NCBI GenBank assembly: GCA_003170875.1
Contig: PMYJ01000052.1
Coordinates: forward strand, 1-14,503
Direction of reading: 5' to 3'
Length of the DNA stretch: 14,503 bases
DNA from: Candidatus Dormiibacterota bacterium
GTDB taxonomy: Bacteria; Chloroflexota; Dormibacteria; Aeolococcales; Aeolococcaceae
Shown in pieces: positions 5,607 to 13,306 of the stretch (the first letter of the stretch is position 1; each line of letters opens with the position of its first letter). The position numbers were made by a program, and so were the translations under genes. Below the pieces are notes generated by a model, which was not told the origin of the DNA, did no database searches, and saw nothing but the letters and a program-made list of their open reading frames with translations.

Positions 5607-7196
5607 CTAGGCGGTGGCCGTGGGCGGGCTCAGGCCCGGGATCACGGGCTCGTCGGGGACAAGGGTCGGAGTCGACCGGTTGAGGACTTCGCCACGGAAG
5701 AACGCCGGTCGGGCGACGTTCCAGGCGGCCATCAGGACCGTCCCCACCACCGCCGAACCCAGCGCGATGAGGAACACGCCGCCGATCACCCAGCGGGGCC
5801 CGAAGGGGAGCTGCCAGGAGGTGTAGCTGACCCCGCTGTTGAAGTCGAAGTCGGCCTTGACACTCCAGCCCAGGGCGAAGTAGAGCATCAGCCCACCCAG
5901 CACCGGGAGGATCCCGCGCATCCAGAGATTGCGGGCGCTGCTCAGCAGGGTCTTGCGGTAGTACCAGCCGCAGGTGAAGCCGGTCAGGCCGTAGTAGAAG
6001 GCGATCCAGACGCCGATGGCGGTGACGGCGTCGGCGATCACGTCGCCACCGGAGATGTAGTTCATTCCCGCGTACATGACGGCCGAGACGCCCCCCATCG
6101 CCAGGGTGGCCACCGTGGGGGTGAAATAGCGCGGGTGCATCTTGGCGAAGGAGGCGGGGATCGCCTTGTACACCGACATCGAGAGCATGGTGCGGGCGGT
6201 GGGAAGGATGGTCGTCTGCGTCGAGGCGGCCGCCGAGCTGAGCACCATGAGCAGGAGAAGGTGGTAGAAGATCTGGCCCAGCCAGGAGCTCCCGAACACC
6301 GCGGTGCCGAGGACCGAGATCACGTCTCCGGCGTTGGCCGGGTTGGAGAGGCCGAGCCCGGAGCTCCCCACACCGACAAACGACTGGACGCCCAGGGTGA
6401 CGATGAAGTACATCCCCAGCAGCAGGACGGTGGAGATGATGGCAGCCAGCCCGGGAGACCTGGTCCGGTCGGCGGTCTCCTCGTTGATGGAGACCGACGT
6501 GTCCCAGCCCCAGTAGATGAAGAGCATGAGGATCAGCCCGCTGACCAATGCGGAGAACGGCACCGCCCCCGGGTTGAACCAGGAGAAGCTCGGCGTCACG
6601 TGGCCGGCCGGTGCGTTGCCGGTGAGCACCCTGAGTAGGGCCACCAGGCCGAAGACCATGAGCATGATCACCTCGACGGAGAGCAGCACCCGCTGGATCC
6701 GCGCCGAAACCTCGATGCCCCGGTAGCAGATGTAGGTCATCAGGGCGATGAACACCACGCCGAGCAGCAGCACCCAGCCGCTGGTCGCGTCCTGGCCGAT
6801 GCTGGTCGCGTTGAAGAGCAGGTAGGTGTACTGGGAGGCCACCTGGGCGAGGCTGGCCATGACCAGGATGTCCGAGGCGAGGATGCCCCAGCCGCCCATC
6901 CAGCCGGTGCGCGGGCCGAAGGCGCGCGTTGCCCAGGTGAAGGTGGTGCCGCAGTCGGGGTCGGCCTTGTTCATCTCGCTGTACCCGATCGAGACGAACA
7001 GCATGGGGATGAAGGCGATCACCACCACGAGCGGCGTGATCAGCCCCACCAGGGCAGCGATGAAACCCATGGTGGCCGCGAGGCTGTAGGCGGGTGCCAC
7101 CGAGGCCACCCCGATGACGATGTTGGAGACGAGTGAGAGAGCGCCAGGCTTGAGACCCTTGTCCACCTGGATCTCGGTGATGGTGCTCGCCCTCAT
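5607..7196 (-). CDS. APC-superfamily amino acid / GABA / polyamine permease
   Basis: The chosen ATG at 7196 has GGAGGG upstream at good spacing and gives 529 residues; a TTG seven codons earlier is open but has no such signal. The N-terminal cytoplasmic stretch (STITEIQVDKGLKPGALSL) is followed by SNIVIGVASVAPAYSLAATM, the conserved first membrane segment of APC transporters, where the unwound Gly-rich part binds the substrate amine. About 12 hydrophobic segments follow. INEETADRTRSPG (around residues 243-255) matches the loop after TM6 that is conserved in this family (E-E-x-x-x-P..P). The gene lies between gabT and gabD with gaps of 67 and 11 bp, so uptake of GABA, putrescine or a related amine is the best inference. 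The substrate cannot be read from sequence. Confidence 0.85.
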   Translation of the reverse strand: MRASTITEIQVDKGLKPGALSLVSNIVIGVASVAPAYSLAATMGFIAALVGLITPLVVVIAFIPMLFVSIGYSEMNKADPDCGTTFTWATRAFGPRTGWMGGWGILASDILVMASLAQVASQYTYLLFNATSIGQDATSGWVLLLGVVFIALMTYICYRGIEVSARIQRVLLSVEVIMLMVFGLVALLRVLTGNAPAGHVTPSFSWFNPGAVPFSALVSGLILMLFIYWGWDTSVSINEETADRTRSPGLAAIISTVLLLGMYFIVTLGVQSFVGVGSSGLGLSNPANAGDVISVLGTAVFGSSWLGQIFYHLLLLMVLSSAAASTQTTILPTARTMLSMSVYKAIPASFAKMHPRYFTPTVATLAMGGVSAVMYAGMNYISGGDVIADAVTAIGVWIAFYYGLTGFTCGWYYRKTLLSSARNLWMRGILPVLGGLMLYFALGWSVKADFDFNSGVSYTSWQLPFGPRWVIGGVFLIALGSAVVGTVLMAAWNVARPAFFRGEVLNRSTPTLVPDEPVIPGLSPPTATA

Positions 7197-7263
7197 GGGG
7201 GCCCTCCGCGTCCGCAATCGCCTGCCCTGTCCTCAGGTCCGACCTCTCTGGTGGCGTCGCTGC

Positions 7264-8586
7264 TCATGCCGCCGTCACCGCCTGTTCGAGGATCGCCAAC
7301 CCCTCCTCGAGGAGCTCGTCCGAGATGACGAGCGGCGGGAGGAGGCGGATCACGTTGCCGTAGGTCCCCGCCGTGAGCACCAGGAGCCCGGCTTGGTGGC
7401 ACCGATGCAGCACCCGGCCGGTGATCTCCCGGTCGGGCGTGATCCCGTCGTCCCGGACGAACTCGATGCCCACCATCGCGCCCCGGCCGCGCACCTCCCC
7501 GACCGCGGGGACCGTGGCGGACAGCTTGCGCAGCCGGGGCAGCATCGCCTCGCCGATGACTCGGGCTCGCTCGATCAGCCCCTCGGTCTCGATGGTGCGG
7601 ATGACCGCCAGGGTGGCGGCGCAGGAGACCGGGTTGCCCCCGAAGGTCCCGCCGAGGCCCCCGGGGTGGACCGAGTCCATCACCTCCGCGCGGCCTGTCA
7701 CCCCGCCGATGGGCAGCCCGCCCCCCAGGCTCTTGGCGGTCGCCACCAGGTCGGGCACGACCCCCTCGTGCTCGCAGGCGAACCAGTCGCCGGTGCGCCC
7801 GAAGCCGGTCTGGACCTCGTCCGCCACGAACAGAATGCCCCGCTCCCGGCACCAGCTGGCCAGTCCGGTGAGCCATCCCGCCTCCGGCACGACCACCCCA
7901 CCCTCGCCGGCGATCGGCTCGACGAGCACGGCGGCGATGCTCTCCGCCCCGACGCTCGTCTCCAGCACGGCGATGGTGTCGGCGAGCCTCCCCGTCCCCC
8001 GGAAGGGATACGAGTAGGGGGCCCGGTGGACCTCCGGGGCGAAGGGACCGAATCCGTGCTTGTAGGGCATCTCCTTGCCCGTGAGCGTCATGGTGAGCAG
8101 GGTCCGCCCGTGGAAGCCGTGGTCGAACGCCACGATCCCCGGGCGGCCGGTGGCGTAGCGCGCCACCTTGACCACGTTCTCGATCGCCTCGGCGCCGGAG
8201 TTGACCAGGAAGGAGCGCTTCTCGTGGTCTCCCGGAGTGAGCTCATTCAGATGCTCGCAGACCTCGACGTAACCTGCGTACGGGGTCACCTGAAAGCAGG
8301 TGTGGGTGAAGAGGGCCGACTGCTCCCAGATGGCCTCGACCACCAATGGAGCGCTGTTGCCGGCGTTGGTCGTCGAAATGCCCGAGCCGAAGTCGATCAG
8401 CCGGTTGCCGTCGACGTCCTCGAGTATCCCCGGGCCGGCCCGGATCACGAAGACGGGGAGAGTGGTGCTCACGCCCTTCGGGATGGCGCGCTCCCGGCGC
8501 GCCCACAGCTCGCGCGAGCGCGGGCCGGGGATCTCGGTGAGAAGCCTGCGCTGCTGCGGGACCTGCTCGGGAACGCCGCTCACCAT
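7264..8586 (-). CDS. gabT: 4-aminobutyrate aminotransferase (GABA transaminase)
   Basis: A class-III PLP-dependent aminotransferase of 440 residues, starting MVSGVPEQVPQQRRLLTEIP. It moves the amino group of GABA to 2-oxoglutarate, giving succinic semialdehyde and glutamate. Motifs: LIDFGSGIST (63-72), NSGAEAIENVVK (129-140, phosphate binding), FDHGFHGRT (154-162), EPIAGEGG (223-230), FVADEVQTGFGRTG with Asp256 pairing to the PLP ring, ATAKSLGGGLPIGG with the Schiff-base Lys285, and GTFGGNP (313-319). The frame is open further upstream to 8748, but that stretch reads as antisense of the dehydrogenase. AGGAGG a few bases before the ATG at 8586 settles the start. It lies 14 bp after the aminobutyraldehyde dehydrogenase stop, in the same operon. 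Other omega-amino acid substrates (5-aminovalerate) cannot be excluded. Confidence 0.9.
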   Translation of the reverse strand: MVSGVPEQVPQQRRLLTEIPGPRSRELWARRERAIPKGVSTTLPVFVIRAGPGILEDVDGNRLIDFGSGISTTNAGNSAPLVVEAIWEQSALFTHTCFQVTPYAGYVEVCEHLNELTPGDHEKRSFLVNSGAEAIENVVKVARYATGRPGIVAFDHGFHGRTLLTMTLTGKEMPYKHGFGPFAPEVHRAPYSYPFRGTGRLADTIAVLETSVGAESIAAVLVEPIAGEGGVVVPEAGWLTGLASWCRERGILFVADEVQTGFGRTGDWFACEHEGVVPDLVATAKSLGGGLPIGGVTGRAEVMDSVHPGGLGGTFGGNPVSCAATLAVIRTIETEGLIERARVIGEAMLPRLRKLSATVPAVGEVRGRGAMVGIEFVRDDGITPDREITGRVLHRCHQAGLLVLTAGTYGNVIRLLPPLVISDELLEEGLAILEQAVTAA

Positions 8587-8600
8587 CGCGCCCTCCTGGT

Positions 8601-10043
8601 TCAGACGTCCAGCGCCGTCATGACGTGCTTGATCCTGGTGTAGTCCTCGAACCCGTACACCGAGAGATCCTTGCCATACCCCGAGTGCCGGAACCCGCCG
8701 TGGGGCATCTCCGCCACCAGCGGGATGTGCGTGTTGATCCAGACACACCCGAAGTCCAGCCGCTTGCTCATGCGCATCGCGCGCCCGTGGTCGCGGGTCC
8801 AGACGGACGAGGCCAGCCCGAACTCGACCTCATTGGCCCAGGCCACGGCCTGCTCCTCATCGGAGAAGCGCTGGACCGTGATGACGGGGCCGAACACCTC
8901 CTCCTGGACGATCTCGTCGGACTGCTCGACCCCGGTGACGACGGTGGGCTGGTAGAAGAAGCCCCGGTCGCCGATGCGGTGGCCACCGGCGCGCACCTCG
9001 GTGTGCGCGGGCAGGCGGTCCACGTAGCCGCTCACAACCTTGAGCTGGCTTTCACTGTTGAGCGGGCCGAGGTTGACGTCCGCGTCGTCCGGAGCGCCGA
9101 CAACCTGTGCCCTGGCTCTCTCCGCCAGCGCATCCACGAGGTCGGCGTAGACGCGCGGAGCGGCGAGCACCCGGGTGGCGGCGGTGCAGTCCTGGCCCGC
9201 GTTGAAGAAGCCCGCCATGGCAATGCCCGCGGCGGTCTTGGCGACGTCGACGTCGTCGAACACGACGACGGGAGCCTTGCCTCCCAGCTCGAGATGCACC
9301 CTCTTGAGATCGACAGCCGCGGTCTGAGCTACCTCGCGACCGGCACGCACGCTGCCGGTGATCGAGACCATGCGGGGGATCGGGTGGCCGATGAGCGCGG
9401 CGCCCATCTCGCGGTTGCTCCCGCAGAGCACGTTCAGCACCCCGGGCGGAAGAAACTCCGCGGCGATCTCAGCCAGCAGCAGCGTGCTGAGCGGGGTGGT
9501 GTGGGCCGGCTTGAGCACCACGGTGTTGCCCGCGGCGATGGCCGGAGCGAACTTCCACACCGCCATCATCATCGGGTAGTTCCACGGCGTCACCTGGGCG
9601 CACACCCCCACCGGCTCCCGGCGCACGAAGGAGGTGTACCCGCGCATGTACTCGGCTGCAGCGCGCCCCTCGAGAAGCCGGCACGCGCCGGCGAAGAACC
9701 GGATCTGATCGAGAACCGGCGGAAGCTCCTCGGAGGTGGTCAGGGCACGCGGCTTACCGGTGTTGCGGCACTCCAGGTCCACCAGCTCGGCACCGCGCTT
9801 CTCGACCGCGTCGGCGAAGCGCAGCAGGGCGAGGCTCCGCTCCGAGGGAGTGGTCTCACGCCACTCCTCGAACGCCGCCTGTGCAACGCCGAAGGCGTGC
9901 TCAACATCGGCGGGTTGAGAGAGGGGCGCGGCGGCGAACGCCTCTCCGGTCACCGGATCGATGAGCTGACTGAAAGAGCCGTCCTTGGGGTCGAGGTACC
10001 CGCCCCCCACGAAGTTTCCCCATCTGCCGTCAGTAGCGCCCAC
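8601..10043 (-). CDS. Gamma-aminobutyraldehyde dehydrogenase (betaine-aldehyde dehydrogenase-like)
   Basis: An NAD-dependent aldehyde dehydrogenase of 480 residues, close to the roughly 475 typical of PatD/YdcW and PuuC-type enzymes. Motifs: PWNYPMMMAVWKFAPAIAAG (153-172) with Asn155, NTVVLKPAHTTPL, ITGSVRAG (228-235), LELGGKAP with general base Glu252, FNAGQDCTAATR with catalytic Cys286, EEVFGPV, and a C-terminal HGGFRHSGYGKDLS. The last element and the AGQDCTA signature are typical of aminoaldehyde dehydrogenases. It would oxidise 4-aminobutyraldehyde from putrescine to GABA, the substrate of the next gene. The frame is open upstream to 10331 but overlaps the divergent gene. The GTG at 10043 has GGGAGG five bases upstream and begins just before the family's N-terminal FVGGGYL. 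It is the first gene of the four-gene GABA operon. Confidence 0.85.
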   Translation of the reverse strand: MGATDGRWGNFVGGGYLDPKDGSFSQLIDPVTGEAFAAAPLSQPADVEHAFGVAQAAFEEWRETTPSERSLALLRFADAVEKRGAELVDLECRNTGKPRALTTSEELPPVLDQIRFFAGACRLLEGRAAAEYMRGYTSFVRREPVGVCAQVTPWNYPMMMAVWKFAPAIAAGNTVVLKPAHTTPLSTLLLAEIAAEFLPPGVLNVLCGSNREMGAALIGHPIPRMVSITGSVRAGREVAQTAAVDLKRVHLELGGKAPVVVFDDVDVAKTAAGIAMAGFFNAGQDCTAATRVLAAPRVYADLVDALAERARAQVVGAPDDADVNLGPLNSESQLKVVSGYVDRLPAHTEVRAGGHRIGDRGFFYQPTVVTGVEQSDEIVQEEVFGPVITVQRFSDEEQAVAWANEVEFGLASSVWTRDHGRAMRMSKRLDFGCVWINTHIPLVAEMPHGGFRHSGYGKDLSVYGFEDYTRIKHVMTALDV

Positions 10044-10108
10044 AGCCGCCTCCCACCAACCTGTCCCCGCCCGATGCCGGACCCCGCCCGCAACGCCGAT
10101 GGCCGGCA

Positions 10109-10114
10109 AGTATA
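10109..10114 (-). promoter_or_regulatory. -10 element of the GABA operon
   Basis: On the minus strand positions 10114-10109 read TATACT. It overlaps the plus-strand TATAAT by four bases, so the two promoters cannot both be occupied at once. A transcript starting near 10102 would have a leader of about 58 nt before the GTG at 10043. Confidence 0.4.
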
Positions 10115-10116
10115 AT
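10111..10116 (+). promoter_or_regulatory. -10 element of the saccharopine dehydrogenase-like gene
   Basis: TATAAT is a perfect -10 hexamer, 23 bp before the ATG at 10140. Transcription would start near 10123 and leave only about 17 nt of leader. That leader still includes GGAGGG (10126-10130 region) for ribosome binding. Confidence 0.6.
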
Positions 10117-10139
10117 CGCCGGCCGGAGGGTTTTCTGCC

Positions 10140-11357
10140 ATGCGCGTATTGCTGGTCGGAGCCGGTGGAGTCGGGACCGCGATCGCCCGCACGGCGTCGC
10201 GCTGGAACCTGTTCGAGGCGATGGTGGTCGCCGACCACGACGCCGTCAGGGCGGAGCGCGCCATCGCCGGAGCGGGGGGGCGGTTCAAGGCCGTGAGCCT
10301 GGACGCCGGCAACGAAAGGGCGGTATCGCAACTCCTGGAGGCGGAACGGTGCGACGTGCTCCTCAACGCCGTGGACCCCAGGTTCGTCATGCCTCTCTTC
10401 CGGGCCGCGCTGGCCTCCGGGGTCAACTACCTGGACATGGCCATGTCACTCTCCCGGCCCCACCCCGAGGACCCCTTCGCCACGCCGGGCGTGAAGCTCG
10501 GGGACGAGCAGTTTGCCCTCGCCGATCAATGGGAGAGCAGGGGGCTCCTGGCGCTGGTGGGGATGGGCGTGGAGCCCGGGCTCGCCGACGTCTTCGCCCG
10601 CTACGCCGCCGATCACCTCTTCTCCTCCATCGACGAGGTGGGCGTCCGCGACGGAGCAAACCTGGTCGTCGAGGGATGCGAGTTCGCCCCCACCTTCTCG
10701 ATCTGGACGACGATCGAGGAATGCCTCAACCCGCCGATCATCTACGAGCGTGGCCGGGGCTGGTACACCACGCCGCCCTTCAGCGAGCCCGAGGTCTTCG
10801 ACTTCCCCGCGGGCATCGGCCCGGTCGAGTGCGTGAACGTGGAGCACGAGGAGGTGCTCCTGGTGCCACGCTGGGTCGACTGCGGCCGGGTCACCTTCAA
10901 GTACGGCCTGGGCGACGAGTTCATCGGCGTCCTCAAGACGCTGCACAAGCTGGGTCTGGACCAGACCACCCCGGTGGAGGTCGGCGAAGCCCGGGTCTCG
11001 CCACGCGATGTGGTGGCCGCATGCCTGCCCGATCCCGCGGGCCTGGGGGATCGCATGTCCGGCCTCACCTGTGCCGGCACGCTGGTGCGCGGTACCGGGA
11101 AGGACGGCAAGCCGCGTGAGGTTTACCTCTACCACGTGGTGGACAACGCCACCTCGATGGCCGAATACGGGTCGCAGGCGGTGGTGTGGCAGACGGCGGT
11201 CAACCCCCTGGCCGCCCTGGAGCTGATTGACGCCAAGGTGTGGTCGGGGGCCGGCGTCCTCGGTCCGGAGGCCTTCCCGGCGGACCCCTTCCTGGAGCTG
11301 CTCAAGGCTCACAACACTCCGTGGGGATGTGACGAGCGCACCCCGAGGGATCGCTGA
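10140..11357 (+). CDS. Saccharopine / lysine 6-dehydrogenase-family oxidoreductase
   Basis: The protein has 405 residues. An N-terminal Rossmann fold has VGAGGVG (6-12), and Asp32 at the end of the second strand (MVVADHD) suggests NAD preference. DVLLNAVDPRFVMPLFRAAL, then GVNYLDMAM, follow the saccharopine-dehydrogenase pattern. LVGMGVEPGLADVFARYAAD (residues about 139-158) matches 'PGLGVAPGMINILAGY' of lysine 6-dehydrogenase-like proteins and begins the catalytic domain. FKYGLGDEF lies in the C-terminal part. Relatives include lysine 6-dehydrogenase, saccharopine reductase and carboxynorspermidine dehydrogenase. All work through a Schiff base between an amine and an aldehyde. It is divergent from, and shares its promoter region with, the GABA operon, so a step in amine or lysine degradation is likely. 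The exact substrate cannot be assigned. It ends three bases before the end of the convergent histidine kinase gene. Confidence 0.75.
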   Translation: MRVLLVGAGGVGTAIARTASRWNLFEAMVVADHDAVRAERAIAGAGGRFKAVSLDAGNERAVSQLLEAERCDVLLNAVDPRFVMPLFRAALASGVNYLDMAMSLSRPHPEDPFATPGVKLGDEQFALADQWESRGLLALVGMGVEPGLADVFARYAADHLFSSIDEVGVRDGANLVVEGCEFAPTFSIWTTIEECLNPPIIYERGRGWYTTPPFSEPEVFDFPAGIGPVECVNVEHEEVLLVPRWVDCGRVTFKYGLGDEFIGVLKTLHKLGLDQTTPVEVGEARVSPRDVVAACLPDPAGLGDRMSGLTCAGTLVRGTGKDGKPREVYLYHVVDNATSMAEYGSQAVVWQTAVNPLAALELIDAKVWSGAGVLGPEAFPADPFLELLKAHNTPWGCDERTPRDR

Positions 11358-11360
11358 GGT

Positions 11361-12590
11361 CTAGACCCCGGCAGGTCCAGCCAGGCGCGGACCGGCGACG
11401 TCGCGCGTCTGAGCCTCGCAGTCGAGTGGCACGGTGAACGCCATGGTGGTCCCCGTGTCCGTGCTCGCCTCGACCCAGATCCGGCCTCCCAGCCGTTCGA
11501 TGATGCGCCGGCAGGTTGCCAGCCCGAGGCCACTTCCCGAGATCGCCGGATCGCCTCGGACGAAGGGCTGGAAGATCTCCTCCCGGACGTCCTCAGGGAT
11601 GCCGCTGCCGTTGTCGCGGCACCGGATCTCCCAGGCGTCCTCGGTCGCGGATGCCTCGATCACCGCGCGAGGCGAGAGGTCGCGCCGGTAAGTGATGGCG
11701 TTGCTGATCAGGTTCTCCATCACGACCTCCAGTCCCGCGGCGTCGGCCACCACCGATGGCAGGTCGCGGTGCTGGATGACCGCCCTGCTCTCCCGGACCA
11801 CGGATTCGAGCGCGGCCACCGCCTTGGACACCACCAGGCCGAGGTCGACGCGCTCGGCCGGAGCAGGGCTGCGGTCGAGCTCCGCATAGCGGAGCAGATG
11901 CGCGATCAGGTCGTTGGCATAGGCGGCGACGTCGCGGATGCGATCGACGGTCTGGAGCACCGGCTCGGCACGGTCATCCGGGCCGGCGGTGGATGGAGCC
12001 ACCGAGGCCCACATCAGGATGGTGGCGAGCGGGTTGCGCAGGTCATGAGCCATGGCGTGGCTGTAGGTGGCCAGGTCCTCGTTGGAGCGGCGCAGTCGCT
12101 CGGTGGTGATCTCGCGTTGCAGGGACATGCCGAGGAGGGCACCTTTGTCAAACAGCCGGTCGCGGCCACTGAGCTCCACCCCGACGATCGGCGTCACCAC
12201 CGCCAGCAAGCCCAGGTCCATGCTCGTCGTCTTGACGGGGACCACGGCGACGATCTCCCCCGGCCGGCGCTGGGCGATGAGCGCCTCGGGAGGGAATGCC
12301 TCGATGGCCACCTGTCCGGGAAGAGGCGGGCGGCCTCCGTCTCTGAGGAACGATCCAGCGATCCTGAGGTGCCGGCTGCCCCTCGCCCTGGCCAGGGTGG
12401 CGTCAGTCCAGAGCCCCAGGCATCCCGCCCGAGCCGTGGTGAAGGCGAGCCAGTCGAGCGACGAGGGATCGTCGACGCTGCCACGGATGATGGACGTGCT
12501 CACGTCGTGCTCGGCGTCCCTCTGCAGCTGGAGCGAGGTGCGTGCGTGGCCCTCGAGCTCCGAGAGCGAGCGCGACAGCTCGACCACCAC
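11361..12590 (-). CDS. Soluble sensor histidine kinase with GAF-like N-terminus
   Basis: The protein has 409 residues and no membrane segment, so it is probably cytosolic. Residues about 30-160 resemble a GAF-type sensor (ending VGVELSGRDRLFDKGALLGM). The HisKA H-box is SHAMAHDLRNPLA with phospho-acceptor His182. The ATPase domain shows the N-box (VMENLISNAITYR, Asn297), G1 (CRDNGSGIP, 324-332), F-box (IFQPF) and G2 (SGSGLGLATC, 351-360). It would autophosphorylate and pass phosphate to a receiver, most simply that of the gene just upstream, 16 bp away. The GTG at 12590 is the first usual start. The frame stays open upstream to a TGA near 12698 with protein-like sequence (AFWQITRGAARDWPAPEFDH) but no ATG, GTG or TTG, so the true start is uncertain. 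The ligand is unknown. Confidence 0.85.
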   Translation of the reverse strand: MVVELSRSLSELEGHARTSLQLQRDAEHDVSTSIIRGSVDDPSSLDWLAFTTARAGCLGLWTDATLARARGSRHLRIAGSFLRDGGRPPLPGQVAIEAFPPEALIAQRRPGEIVAVVPVKTTSMDLGLLAVVTPIVGVELSGRDRLFDKGALLGMSLQREITTERLRRSNEDLATYSHAMAHDLRNPLATILMWASVAPSTAGPDDRAEPVLQTVDRIRDVAAYANDLIAHLLRYAELDRSPAPAERVDLGLVVSKAVAALESVVRESRAVIQHRDLPSVVADAAGLEVVMENLISNAITYRRDLSPRAVIEASATEDAWEIRCRDNGSGIPEDVREEIFQPFVRGDPAISGSGLGLATCRRIIERLGGRIWVEASTDTGTTMAFTVPLDCEAQTRDVAGPRLAGPAGV

Positions 12591-12606
12591 CTCCCGCAGG
12601 AAGTGG

Positions 12607-13233
12607 TCAAACTCCGGCGCCGGCCAGTCGCGCGCAGCGCCGCGGGTGATCTGCCAGAATGCCGACCGTTGTCGGGGCGTCCTCCACTGCGCCGGCCGTC
12701 ATGGCTCGGCGGCCGTCAGGGTCTCGTTCCGGGGTCGCGCGCCCTCCGCTGCGCGGGGACGGGGCTTCGACAAGGGGTCGATCGGTTCGCGAGCGCGGCG
12801 CCTCCGGCGCGGGTGGCATCTCGGTGCGGCGACGCGGGCCCTTGGGGAGGGCAGGGGGCGCAGTCACGCCCGCCAGCGCGATGGACCGGACGCGGGTCAC
12901 CAGCTCATCCGGGGGTAGATCCTTGCTGAGGTAGTCCGCGGCCCCCGCGGCCATCGCGGCGGCGGTTCTCTCGCCGCCGCCGAGCGCCGTGTAGATGACC
13001 ACTCTGACGGCGGGTGACTCTGCGGAGATGCGGCGGCAGGCCTCGATGCCGTCCATCTTGGGCATCGAGAGATCCATCAGCACGACGTCGGCCTTGCTTT
13101 CGCGGGCAGCGACGATCCCCTCATCACCGTTGGTGCCCTCGCCGACAACCGCGAAGTCGCTGGTCGTCTCGAAGAGGGCGCGGAGCCCGTCGAGCACCAT
13201 GGGGTTGTCGTCGACGATGACCAGGCGGATCAC
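12607..13233 (-). CDS. Receiver-domain response regulator without an output domain
   Basis: The receiver domain fills residues 1-122: MIRLVIVDDN with acidic Asp8-Asp9, VVLMDLSMPKMDG with phospho-acceptor Asp54, IYTALG with Thr82, and YLSKDLPPDEL with Lys104. This pattern resembles NarL-type receivers. The usual LuxR-type helix-turn-helix is missing. Residues 125-208 are instead a Pro/Arg/Ala-rich tail (PPALPKGPRRRTEMPPAPEAP) with no recognisable fold. The GTG at 13233 sits directly before the first beta strand; the frame is open to 13362 but that part is not receiver sequence, and no strong Shine-Dalgarno sequence is seen. It is followed 16 bp later by a histidine kinase, so the two probably form one unit in which the phosphorylated receiver works through protein contact. 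Part of the tail could be a decayed HTH region. Confidence 0.82.
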   Translation of the reverse strand: MIRLVIVDDNPMVLDGLRALFETTSDFAVVGEGTNGDEGIVAARESKADVVLMDLSMPKMDGIEACRRISAESPAVRVVIYTALGGGERTAAAMAAGAADYLSKDLPPDELVTRVRSIALAGVTAPPALPKGPRRRTEMPPAPEAPRSRTDRPLVEAPSPRSGGRATPERDPDGRRAMTAGAVEDAPTTVGILADHPRRCARLAGAGV

Positions 13234-13276
13234 GAGACGGGCCTGCCTGCGCTGGGAGGGTGTTTGATCGTGGCCC

Positions 13277-13306
13277 AGCCTAGCCGCACGGGTGTGCCAG
13301 TGCCGA
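13277..13306 (-). promoter_or_regulatory. Candidate promoter of the two-component operon
   Basis: On the minus strand TCGGCA (13306-13301, four of six -35 matches) is followed after 18 bp by TAGGCT (13282-13277), a typical high-GC Gram-positive -10. A start near 13270 would give a leader of about 37 nt to the GTG at 13233. Confidence 0.3.

Larger units (their letters stand above)
10101..10124. promoter_or_regulatory. Perfect inverted repeat bracketing divergent -10 boxes
   Basis: GGCCGGC (10101-10107) and its exact complement GCCGGCC (10118-10124) flank the only AT-rich core of this region, AAGTATAATC (10108-10117). On the plus strand the core holds TATAAT (10111-10116), a perfect -10 box. 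On the minus strand it holds TATACT (10114-10109). A dimeric repressor bound to the arms would cover both start regions. Neither direction has a convincing -35, which would suit an activated or tightly regulated promoter. Confidence 0.55.

Noticed and set aside
4267..5610. Plus-strand open frame antisense to gabD (447 codons)
   Set aside because: It mirrors the dehydrogenase codons and contains no recognisable protein family.
7114..8643. Long plus-strand open frame antisense to gabT (509 codons)
   Set aside because: Same antisense composition, and it lies wholly over a gene with intact PLP-enzyme motifs.
8587..8748. N-terminal extension of GabT to 494 residues
   Set aside because: It overlaps the end of the preceding gene and is not GabT-like. 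The ATG at 8586 has a strong AGGAGG.
8625..10115. Long plus-strand open frame antisense to the aminobutyraldehyde dehydrogenase (496 codons)
   Set aside because: The sequence is the His/Gly/Asp/Leu-rich kind expected opposite a GC-rich gene. It has no motifs, no fold and no ribosome site.
10044..10331. N-terminal extension of the aminobutyraldehyde dehydrogenase to 576 residues
   Set aside because: It would cross the divergent gene and both promoters. The GTG at 10043 has a good ribosome site and gives the family's usual length.
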